This document shows positions 16,047-22,987 of a stretch of 32,100 bases of DNA, in pieces; the first letter of the stretch is position 1, and each line of letters opens with the position of its first letter. The stretch spans positions 1 to 32,100 of the forward strand of contig JAIRQA010000098.1 in NCBI GenBank assembly GCA_031256715.1. The letters are read 5' to 3'. The notes under the pieces are model-generated. The model worked only from the letters and a program-made list of their open reading frames with translations, did no database searches and had not been told where the DNA came from. The position numbers and the translations under genes were made by a program. Origin of the DNA: Coriobacteriales bacterium. GTDB taxonomy: Bacteria > Actinomycetota > Coriobacteriia > Coriobacteriales > UBA8131.

Positions 16047-16523
16047 ATGACGGCCTATGGATTATTAATTGATTATGAATATTGTACTGGTTGTCAGGTT
16101 TGCGAAGTTACCTGCAAGGAAGAACATGAGTATCCGGTGGGCAAGTGGGGCATTCGTGTTTTTGAGGATGGTCCTTGGCAGATTGAAGAACATCGCTTTA
16201 ACTTTAATAAAATTCCTGTACCCACAGACCTATGCGATTTGTGTTTGGCGCGCACTAGTATCGGACGTGAGCCAATTTGTGTTCATCATTGTTTGGCTAA
16301 TGTCATGAACTATGGACCTGTAGAAGAGTTGGCAAAAAAGCTTAACAACAAAAGTAAGCAGGTGCTTTGGGTTCCACAGTTTAAGCCATACGAAGCGCGA
16401 GGCCCTTTTGTTCACGACCCTGCTAAAGGGCGGCGTAAGGCGGCGCATTTAGAAGTGACAAAAAATGAGAGCGCCGAGCGCATGGCGGCTCAGCGCGGTG
16501 ATAATCGCGTAGAAGAGATTTAG
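16047..16523 (+). CDS. Ferredoxin-like electron-transfer subunit with two [4Fe-4S] motifs
   Basis: 158 residues from the ATG at 16047, one base after the stop of the molybdoenzyme. The longer frame from 15996 lies inside the upstream gene and is rejected. Cluster one is C13-C16-C19-C23 (YCTGCQVCEVTCK). A second set is C63, C66, C78 and C82 (LCDLC and CVHHC). This is the layout of the electron-transfer subunits of DMSO reductase-type enzymes (NrfC/PsrB/DmsB style) but with only about half the usual four cluster motifs, the same economy seen in some soluble two-subunit molybdoenzymes. A K/R/E-rich tail follows residue 110. It probably carries electrons to or from large subunit 1. No membrane anchor gene follows, so the complex is presumably soluble. 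Confidence 0.9.
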   Translation: MTAYGLLIDYEYCTGCQVCEVTCKEEHEYPVGKWGIRVFEDGPWQIEEHRFNFNKIPVPTDLCDLCLARTSIGREPICVHHCLANVMNYGPVEELAKKLNNKSKQVLWVPQFKPYEARGPFVHDPAKGRRKAAHLEVTKNESAERMAAQRGDNRVEEI

Positions 16524-16534
16524 TTGTTTTTTAC

Positions 16535-16625
16535 GTAGGGGCGACCTGTGGTCGCCCGCCCGCAAGGTGGTCGCCCGCAAGGCGGCAATCCCGCCCGCCC
16601 GCAAGGTGGTCGCCCGCATTGCGGC
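16535..16625. repeat. Family-c REP hairpin and GC-rich tandem repeat
   Basis: The hairpin GGGCGACC/GGTCGCCC (16539-16557, 3-base loop) is preceded by GTAGG like families a and b. A direct repeat of GCCCGCAAGGTGGTCGCCCG then occurs twice, about 41 bp apart. It separates the Fe-S gene from the FKBP gene and could act as a terminator or mRNA stabiliser. Confidence 0.8.
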
Positions 16626-16714
16626 CACTTTGCTTGTCCGCATGTGGGACTGCTGTTTTAACTGGCTCGCCAACAGGCGGCATTTAACATCGTAACCTGC
16701 AAGATGATGAAAGG

Positions 16715-17158
16715 ATGTGTGAGTTGCGCAAACCTGAACGCTTTGGAAAACGTGCCCTTGTGCGATACAAGGGAGGTGCTATTGGTGAAGAGCCAGTAGA
16801 AGATTATACGACTGGAGAACCGGAAACAATTCTGCTTGGAACCTGTGCCGTACCACCTGGCATAGACGAGGCATTGTGCGAAATGAAGATAGGTGAGTGT
16901 CGCACAGTGCAAATTCCGCCAGAGAAGGCTTATGGTCTTTACGACCCTGAAGGTGTGCGTGTCTATCCGCGCACGATGATTCCTAATGGCAGCGAGCTAG
17001 AGACCGGTTCTATTGTTTCTTGGTTAAACCCAGTGAACAATATTCGACTACCGGTGTATGTTATAGAGGCAACAGCAGATTACGTCAAGTTGGATTTTAA
17101 TCATCCGTTGGCGGGTAAAACCTTGGAATACTATCTGGAGCTTGTAGATATAAAGTAA
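16715..17158 (+). CDS. FKBP-type peptidyl-prolyl isomerase, SlyD-like
   Basis: 147 residues, cytosolic. The split FKBP fold is visible: an N-terminal strand (RALVRYKG), the PPGIDEALCEMKIGECR helix-turn, IPPEKAYG, an insert-in-flap chaperone domain (about 76-122), then VKLDFNHPLAGKTLEYYLEL, a hallmark of SlyD-type proteins. The metal-binding His-rich tail of enterobacterial SlyD is absent. SlyD-type isomerases fold and stabilise cytosolic proteins, including metalloenzymes. Its position between a molybdoenzyme module and the carrier suggests a dedicated folding helper for the cofactor-rich enzymes, since no TorD/NarJ-type chaperone is present (inference). The AAAGG signal touches the ATG at 16715; a TTG at 16724 would have better spacing and may be the true start. 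Confidence 0.85.
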   Translation: MCELRKPERFGKRALVRYKGGAIGEEPVEDYTTGEPETILLGTCAVPPGIDEALCEMKIGECRTVQIPPEKAYGLYDPEGVRVYPRTMIPNGSELETGSIVSWLNPVNNIRLPVYVIEATADYVKLDFNHPLAGKTLEYYLELVDIK

Positions 17159-17181
17159 TGATAAGCGAAAGCAGGTGAAGA

Positions 17182-18768
17182 ATGGTAGAAATCGTGTCTA
17201 AAACTCAAAGAAAGGTAAATGCTAGCATGCTAACAAAACCTAATGCTAACATGCAAGCTTATATGCAAACTAACACACAACCCGCCACACAAACTAGCAC
17301 GCAAACTAGCTCACAACCCGCCACGCAAACTAGCACACAACCCGTCGCACAGCCTATTTCACAACCGTTTACTGCATATGCCACGCAGTCTAACATGCAA
17401 CCCGCCACACAACCCACCACGCAAACTAGCACACAAACTAGCATGCAACCCGCCACGCAACCTATTGCACATACCAACATAGCGAGGACTTCCGACATAG
17501 CTAAAACATCCAATTTTGCTTGGCTTGTTGCCGTTGGATGCTTTATTATGAATGCCACTGGCTTAGCCGGCGTCATGGAGTCTGGAGGTGTCTTTTTAGG
17601 CGAGGTTGCCAAAGACGTAGGCGATGTTACGATGTTTATAACGTGCTATTTTGTTACCACTATAATAGCCATGCCTATTGTTGGTCAGGTATTGCAAAAG
17701 TATAACACCCGAGTTGTTCTTACGGTTGCCTTCCTGTTTACCGCTGGTGCCTTTGGCGCGTCGGGATTTTATACCGAAGTTTGGATGTGGTACATAAATG
17801 GCATAATCTTTGGCTTCTTTGGTAGCTTCGTTTTTGTTGTTCCTGTTCCCATCATGATACTAAATTGGTTTAAGAAACGTACTGGGTTGGTGATGGGTAT
17901 AGTTATGTGCGGCTCGGGCATTGGTGGCATTGTTTTGTCGCGGGTTTACGCAGTTCTAATTAGTTCCTTAGGCTGGCGATTTGCCTATCTAATTGCTGGC
18001 GGTATTCTACTAGTGCTAACCTTACCATTTACAATGTTTGTTTTTTCTATGCATCCCAAAACCATTGGCAAAAAAGCTTACGGCGCCGGAGAAGATATTA
18101 CACCTAAAGTTGTTGATGGCATACCAGAAAACGAAGCGGTTCCCGGAGTGTCAGGTGTTTCTAAAACTGGACCTGGCGTGCCACTAAAACGAGCCTTAAC
18201 TTCAGCTCCTTTTGTAATGATGTTTCTTATTTGCGGATTGGTTGCCTTTTATGGCACAGTACTTACGATACTTGCCAAGTTTGGGCAGAGCATAAATTTG
18301 CCATTAGACTTAGCCGCAAACCTTATAAGCGTTGCCTTGGCAGGCAATATGATATCTAAGATTGCTTTGGGTTGGCTTAATGACAAGATTGGTATTAACA
18401 AGACAATACTTATCCAGTTTGTGATGATTTTCGCCGGCTTGCTTATGATTGCGTTGTTACAAGACAGCTATGCATTGCTGCTTGTAGGAGCCTTTCTTTT
18501 TGGCGCCCAAGCAACACTTTATTCTATAGCAACCCCCTTATTGGTAAGACGTTATTTTGGTGAGAAGGACTTCACTCGTATCTTTACCTGGGCTAGGGTA
18601 GGTACTGGTGTTTTAGGCGCCATTGGTTCGACGATTGTTTTTGTTGTTTTCTCTACATTTGGTAGCTACACGCCGGTGTTTTTTATTGGCATAGGCGTAA
18701 TTGTGGTGATATTTATTTGTTTTGTTGTTGCGGAACTTACGCGCAAACACCTAAGCTGGGAAGACTAG
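17182..18768 (+). CDS. MFS transporter (OFA-like) with a Q/T/P-rich repetitive N-terminal extension
   Basis: 528 residues. About 12 membrane helices begin near residue 112 (NFAWLVAVGCF). The first-half signature region is FKKRTGLVMGIVMCGSGIGG, and a matching second half carries LGWLNDKIG. The family exchanges small carboxylates such as oxalate/formate; here it probably imports a substrate or exports a product of the adjacent enzymes. Residues about 16-98 form a Q/T/P-rich low-complexity tail built from repeats like TQTSTQ and QPATQ, which is very unusual for an MFS protein. All reading frames are open through that stretch, as expected of a recent satellite expansion. AGGTGA precedes the ATG at 17182. 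Internal starts downstream of the repeat are possible but lack obvious ribosome binding sites. Confidence 0.88.
   Translation: MVEIVSKTQRKVNASMLTKPNANMQAYMQTNTQPATQTSTQTSSQPATQTSTQPVAQPISQPFTAYATQSNMQPATQPTTQTSTQTSMQPATQPIAHTNIARTSDIAKTSNFAWLVAVGCFIMNATGLAGVMESGGVFLGEVAKDVGDVTMFITCYFVTTIIAMPIVGQVLQKYNTRVVLTVAFLFTAGAFGASGFYTEVWMWYINGIIFGFFGSFVFVVPVPIMILNWFKKRTGLVMGIVMCGSGIGGIVLSRVYAVLISSLGWRFAYLIAGGILLVLTLPFTMFVFSMHPKTIGKKAYGAGEDITPKVVDGIPENEAVPGVSGVSKTGPGVPLKRALTSAPFVMMFLICGLVAFYGTVLTILAKFGQSINLPLDLAANLISVALAGNMISKIALGWLNDKIGINKTILIQFVMIFAGLLMIALLQDSYALLLVGAFLFGAQATLYSIATPLLVRRYFGEKDFTRIFTWARVGTGVLGAIGSTIVFVVFSTFGSYTPVFFIGIGVIVVIFICFVVAELTRKHLSWED
17240..17470 (+). repeat. In-gene satellite encoding the Q/T/P-rich tail of the MFS carrier
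   Basis: Degenerate 9-12-base words (CACAACCCGCCACGCAA, ACTAGCACGCAAACTAGC) recur through about 230 bp. Unit lengths keep the frame, and the peptide is poly-(Q/T/S/P/A). Confidence 0.8.
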
Positions 18769-18858
18769 GAGATATGTTACAGCTTCATACCAATTTAAGT
18801 ATAAAGTTCTAACAAAGATATTGCAGTGTAAAGTTATTTGTAAAAGAAGGAGGAAGTT

Positions 18859-19644
18859 ATGCCAATCACGTCTATGAAAGATGCCTTTAGTGTTAAGGGT
18901 ATGAATGTTTTAATTACCGGTGGAACTCAAGGTTTGGGCAATGCCATTGCCGATGGCTATGCCGAGCTTGGCGCTAACGTTGGTTTTACCGGTCGCACCG
19001 CGGCCAAAGGCGAGGCAGCCGCAGCCGCCTTGCAAGCCAAATATCCGGATGTGAAGATTAGGTTTTATCGGGCAGACCAAACTGTGCAAGCAGACGCACA
19101 AGCTGCCGTTGATGGTTTTAAAGCCGACTTTGGAAAAATTGATGTGTTGGTAAACAACGCCGGTTGTGGCGGTGGCGATGATGCAATAGGCTATTTAGAG
19201 AATAACTTCAAGAACTGGCACAAAGTCATGGCCTTAGATCTTACGGCCTACTTTATGATGAGTGTTATGGCTGCCAAGGAAATGCGCGAGACTGGCGGCG
19301 GTTCAATTATCAACATAACCTCTAATGCCGGACTGGTGGTTAACAAACCACAGAAGATGGTGAACTACTCTACAGCTAAGGCTGGCGCCAACCATATGAC
19401 CAAGATGTTAGCCTGGGAGTGGGCAGAGTACAGCATTCGCGTAAACGCCATTGCTCCTGGTTACTTTAAGACTGCACTAGAAATTGCCGATTTGGCCGAC
19501 CAGTGGCTAGAGATGACCCCAACAGGTCGCTTTGGTGAGCCAATAGAGGTCGCCGCCTTAGCCGTCTATTTGGGTAGTAAGGCTTCAGAGCAGATGACGG
19601 GCGCGATACTTGTCATAGATGGCGGCTATCAGTTGGCCAACTAA
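18859..19644 (+). CDS. Short-chain dehydrogenase/reductase (classical SDR)
   Basis: 261 residues, cytosolic. Rossmann motif TGGTQGLG (20-27), NNAG (99-102), and catalytic Ser155, Tyr170 and Lys174 in the NITS...YSTAK region complete the classical triad. IDGGYQLAN is a usual C-terminal end. Basic GRT at 45-47 after strand two hints at NADP(H), but this is not decisive. Family members interconvert alcohols and ketones. GAAGGAGGAAG precedes the ATG strongly. It lies 20 bp upstream of large subunit 2 and 90 bp after the MFS gene, consistent with one operon. In this setting it may oxidise or reduce an intermediate made by the molybdoenzymes (inference). The specific substrate is unknown. Confidence 0.93.
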   Translation: MPITSMKDAFSVKGMNVLITGGTQGLGNAIADGYAELGANVGFTGRTAAKGEAAAAALQAKYPDVKIRFYRADQTVQADAQAAVDGFKADFGKIDVLVNNAGCGGGDDAIGYLENNFKNWHKVMALDLTAYFMMSVMAAKEMRETGGGSIINITSNAGLVVNKPQKMVNYSTAKAGANHMTKMLAWEWAEYSIRVNAIAPGYFKTALEIADLADQWLEMTPTGRFGEPIEVAALAVYLGSKASEQMTGAILVIDGGYQLAN

Positions 19645-19663
19645 GCAGGAGAAGGAAAAAATT

Positions 19664-22138
19664 ATGGCAGATTATAAAGAGTTTCTTAATAGTATAAATC
19701 GTGATGCCTATCACGAGGGGCAGTGGCAATGGCAAGAAGATGGCTACACTGTAACACGCACCTATCATTATTCGCCACCTGGGTGCCATGACTCTTGCGG
19801 CGTGCTATTATATACTAAAGATAACAAGCTAGCACACATCGAGGGCGACCCGCTGGCGCCTTATAACGACGGCAAGCTCTGCATTCGCTGTCTTGACTTG
19901 TTGGAATCCGTGAACAGTGAGCAACGCATCAAGTATCCAATGAAGCGCGTAGGAGAAAAAGGCGGCAACGAATGGGAGCGCATAAGCTGGGAGCAGGCTT
20001 ATGATATCGTAGAGACCAAGGTGCGCGAAATCTGGAAGAGTGATGGCGGCAACTCCATTTTTGTTTTTCATGGAACCGGTCGCAATATCAATTGGCAGGT
20101 GCCTTGGGCGGCCAAAGTCGTTTTTAAGACGCCCAATATTGGCACCTTTGGATTTACAGGATTTAGCTGCTACCTGCCGCGTGTTTGCGGCTCTATGGCA
20201 CCTTTAGGGGACTTTCCGATAGCGGACGCTGCTGTTTGCCACCCAGACCGTTACGCTAACAAAGAGTTCGTTAACCCTGAGTGCATCATTGTCTGGGGCA
20301 ACGAACCGCTTAAATCTAATGGCGACGGCTATTTGGGCCATTGGCTGGTGCAATGCGTACAAGCGGGCAGTAAGATAATCTCTATAGACCCTCGCTTAAC
20401 ATGGTGGGGCGCTCGCGCGGATTATTTCTTGCAAATTCGCCCAGGTACAGACGCCGCCCTAGGCATGGCGATGCTTAACGTTATTATCTCAAAGAAGCTT
20501 TATGACGAGGAATTTGTTAGCTATTGGTGCACCGGCTTAGAAGAGCTTTGGGAGTCCATTAAAGACAAGACACCCGAGTGGGCAGCCGAAGTCTGTTGGC
20601 TTAACGTTGATGACATCATTGGCGCCGCGCGACTTTACGCCACGTCTAAACCCGCTTGTATCCAATGGGGTCTGGCGTTTGACCAGCAGATGAGCGCCAT
20701 GGCACTAAATCTTTGTGCCTGCGACCTGATGGCTATTACAGGCAATATAGATAACCCGGGCGGCAATATCTTGGTGCGTAACGCCTTTGACATCAACGCC
20801 GGTTATTCTTCTGGTGAAGACGCGCTGCCACCAGAGTGGGCGGCCAAGAAGCTTACAAGCACCTACACTTTTAATCGCAAAGGTGCCGAGTATATCGCGC
20901 TTGCCGATTCTGATTGCATGCTTTACGCGCTAGAAACAGATCAGCCCTTTAAGGTGAACATGATCTGGTGCCAAAGCTCTAATACCATCGCCTGCCCCAC
21001 ACAAGACGCGCTGCGCGTGCACAAAGCGCTAAAGCGCTGCCCGTTTGTGGTTAATGTAGATCCGTATCTAACACCATTTTCTATCGCATACGCCGATTTA
21101 CTGTTGCCTGTAGCTATGTCTCCGGAGCGTAACTCGGCGCGTACATGGTGGACACCTGCTCGCACCATGAAAAAGGTTTGCGAGTATTACGAGGCAAAAA
21201 GCGACGAACAGATCATCGTAGAGCTGGGTCGCAGACTTAATCCCGAATATTTTGACAACCTCAAGCTTACTGTAGACCCGGATGGTCCAAAGGGCGTGCA
21301 TAACGACATCGATTTGGTTAACTGGTACATGGCGTTGCGTTCCGGTTCTTTTATCCAAAGCAATGAAAGTGCCACCGGTATGGGTGGTCTTACAGATGAG
21401 GACGAAAGTCGCGAGGCTTTCGAGGCCGAGTTTGATAAGACCTTTGAGCAACTCACAGAAGCAGGTGGTTATCAGTACGACTCATTAAATGGCACTTATT
21501 ACAAGTACAAGAAAGGTCTGTTGCGCGGTAATGGCGAACTTGGCTTTGCAACACCTAGCGGTCGCATTGAGCTAGCGCCAACAACCTTTACCGCCTGGGG
21601 CCTAAGCTCTACTCCATTTCATGTTGAGCCTATAGAAAGCCCCTATTCAACGCCGGAGTTGATGGATGAGTATCCATTGATTCTTACTTGCGGTGGTCGT
21701 TCGTACGAGTTTTTCCATTCGGAGCATCGCCAGTTACCCTTGATGCGCGAGTTGCATCCGCAACCTCTGCTAACCATTAATCCGCACACAGCCAAAAAGT
21801 ATGGCATCGTAAATGGCGAGTGGGTTTGGGTTGAGAATGACAAAGGCCGCTTTCGCCAGATAGCCAAGGTCTCTAATGAAGTTACCGAGGGTACAGTTCA
21901 TGCCGAGCATGGCTGGTGGTTTCCCGAAAGCGAACCAGCTACCCCCAACCTCTTTGGTGTCTTTGAGTCTAACCCCAACAATTGCACGCGTGTCATGCAA
22001 ACAGGCGAGGGCGATATTGGCTCCTCTATTAAGAGTATGATTTGTAAGGTTTATCCTTATCGCGATGGTGATGAGCTGCCACAGCAGGTTGTGCAGTTGC
22101 GCGAGACATGGACAGAGGTCATCCCTGGGCAGCCCTGA
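19664..22138 (+). CDS. Molybdopterin oxidoreductase (DMSO reductase superfamily), large subunit 2
   Basis: 824 residues from the ATG at 19664, preceded by AGGAGAAGG; the longer frame from 19619 is inside the SDR gene. It is a paralogue of subunit 1 with the same landmarks: PPGCHDSCG (C41, C45), KLCIRC (C73, C76), FHGTGRN, GFSCYLPR (C169, candidate Mo ligand), IIVWGNEPLKSNGDG, SIDPRLTW, IRPGTDAAL, DLMAITGNIDNPGGN, FHSEHRQ and EHGWWFPE. It has no Tat signal, so it is cytosolic. It has no Fe-S subunit of its own beside it and may share the one at 16047. An insert around residues 560-610 that is acidic and absent from subunit 1 explains the extra length. The substrate is unknown. Confidence 0.92.
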   Translation: MADYKEFLNSINRDAYHEGQWQWQEDGYTVTRTYHYSPPGCHDSCGVLLYTKDNKLAHIEGDPLAPYNDGKLCIRCLDLLESVNSEQRIKYPMKRVGEKGGNEWERISWEQAYDIVETKVREIWKSDGGNSIFVFHGTGRNINWQVPWAAKVVFKTPNIGTFGFTGFSCYLPRVCGSMAPLGDFPIADAAVCHPDRYANKEFVNPECIIVWGNEPLKSNGDGYLGHWLVQCVQAGSKIISIDPRLTWWGARADYFLQIRPGTDAALGMAMLNVIISKKLYDEEFVSYWCTGLEELWESIKDKTPEWAAEVCWLNVDDIIGAARLYATSKPACIQWGLAFDQQMSAMALNLCACDLMAITGNIDNPGGNILVRNAFDINAGYSSGEDALPPEWAAKKLTSTYTFNRKGAEYIALADSDCMLYALETDQPFKVNMIWCQSSNTIACPTQDALRVHKALKRCPFVVNVDPYLTPFSIAYADLLLPVAMSPERNSARTWWTPARTMKKVCEYYEAKSDEQIIVELGRRLNPEYFDNLKLTVDPDGPKGVHNDIDLVNWYMALRSGSFIQSNESATGMGGLTDEDESREAFEAEFDKTFEQLTEAGGYQYDSLNGTYYKYKKGLLRGNGELGFATPSGRIELAPTTFTAWGLSSTPFHVEPIESPYSTPELMDEYPLILTCGGRSYEFFHSEHRQLPLMRELHPQPLLTINPHTAKKYGIVNGEWVWVENDKGRFRQIAKVSNEVTEGTVHAEHGWWFPESEPATPNLFGVFESNPNNCTRVMQTGEGDIGSSIKSMICKVYPYRDGDELPQQVVQLRETWTEVIPGQP

Positions 22139-22227
22139 TTGAAGTCCAAAGCCCTTAAAGCTTCGCTCACGTAGCCAAGTACGCTACGCTTGCTTTGCGG
22201 GCTTTTTGCAATCAATCATGACTGCCC
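22127..22227. terminator. Large imperfect stem-loop between convergent genes
   Basis: The arms GGGCAGCCCTGATTGA...AAAGCCC (22127-22154) and GGGCTTTTTGCAATCAATC...GCCC (22199-22227) pair over most of their length. An inner hairpin CGTAGC/GCTACG lies at about 22170-22190, and a short T-run follows GGGC. The stem includes the TGA of large subunit 2. It sits between convergent genes, so it probably ends transcription from one or both sides. Confidence 0.55.
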
Positions 22228-22262
22228 AAAGTTAGCCCTGATTGAAGCCAAAAGCCCTTAAG
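22131..22262. repeat. Direct repeat duplicating the 3' end of large subunit 2
   Basis: AGCCCTGATTGAAG plus about 14 more bases at 22131-22157, containing the TGA stop, recurs with small differences at 22234-22262, 103 bp downstream. Confidence 0.8.
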
Positions 22263-22302
22263 TCCCGCTTGTGTTGCCCACAAGGATTGCCTTGCCCTTG
22301 GT

Positions 22303-22983
22303 TTACACACAGAATAGCTTTTGGTAAATGTCTTCTGCCTGCTTGTCGCTACCCTCGCATTGGCAGGCAACTTTACCATTGCTAAGGAAGATGAATTCAT
22401 TAGCAAGACCATCCAGAAACGAGAGTACATGGCTAGAGATAAGGATGTGAGCACCACGTTTCTTCTCAACATAAAGTTGCTCTTTAAGGGCGATAACTGT
22501 TTGGATATCTAAGGCATTTAATGGCTCGTCTAAAATGATGACACTTGGTGTTCCCAAAAAAGCACAGGTAAGGGCAACGCGCTTTTTCATGCCCTGAGAA
22601 AGCTCACCAACTTTAATAGATAAAGCATCGCCAATGCGAAAGCGTGCCGCAATTTCTTGCCAGCGGCTTTCTGTTTCGGGGATGTCACGCATTGTCATAT
22701 CGTATGACAATGCGTCGCGGGTAGTAAAAGACGTGAACAAGAAGGGGGTTTCGGGCAAAAACCCTATGTCCTTAGGCGCGATGTCGCTAAGTTTGTTGCC
22801 ATTAAGCGTGCTATCGTTTGTTGTTGCGTCTTGTATGCCTACCAAGACATCAAAAAGTGTTGTTTTTCCCGAGCCATTAGGGCCTATTACAGCAGTTATT
22901 GCGCCATCGACAACTGAAAATGTGACTTTATTTAGCACTGCCTTTGTTCCATATGATTTAACAATAGATTTAATTTCCAGCAT
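22303..22983 (-). CDS. ABC transporter ATP-binding protein
   Basis: 226 residues, a single nucleotide-binding domain. Walker A GPNGSGKTT (34-42), signature ELSQGMKKR (127-135), Walker B VIILDEP (148-154) and the switch His in ISSHV are all present, so it should be active. The style is of ABC-2-type exporters (natural product, peptide or lipid export) rather than importers; the Q-loop reads PETPF. It lies 4 bp after the stop of the membrane-protein gene, with AGGGGTG about 7 bases before its ATG, so the two form an operon. Its 3' end converges on the molybdoenzyme block. The exported substrate is unknown. Confidence 0.9.
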   Translation of the reverse strand: MLEIKSIVKSYGTKAVLNKVTFSVVDGAITAVIGPNGSGKTTLFDVLVGIQDATTNDSTLNGNKLSDIAPKDIGFLPETPFLFTSFTTRDALSYDMTMRDIPETESRWQEIAARFRIGDALSIKVGELSQGMKKRVALTCAFLGTPSVIILDEPLNALDIQTVIALKEQLYVEKKRGAHILISSHVLSFLDGLANEFIFLSNGKVACQCEGSDKQAEDIYQKLFCV

Positions 22984-22987
22984 AGTT

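Noticed and set aside
17259-17612. A 117-residue minus-strand ORF rich in Cys and Val
   Set aside because: Antisense reading of the MFS repeat tail and first helix; no start signal.
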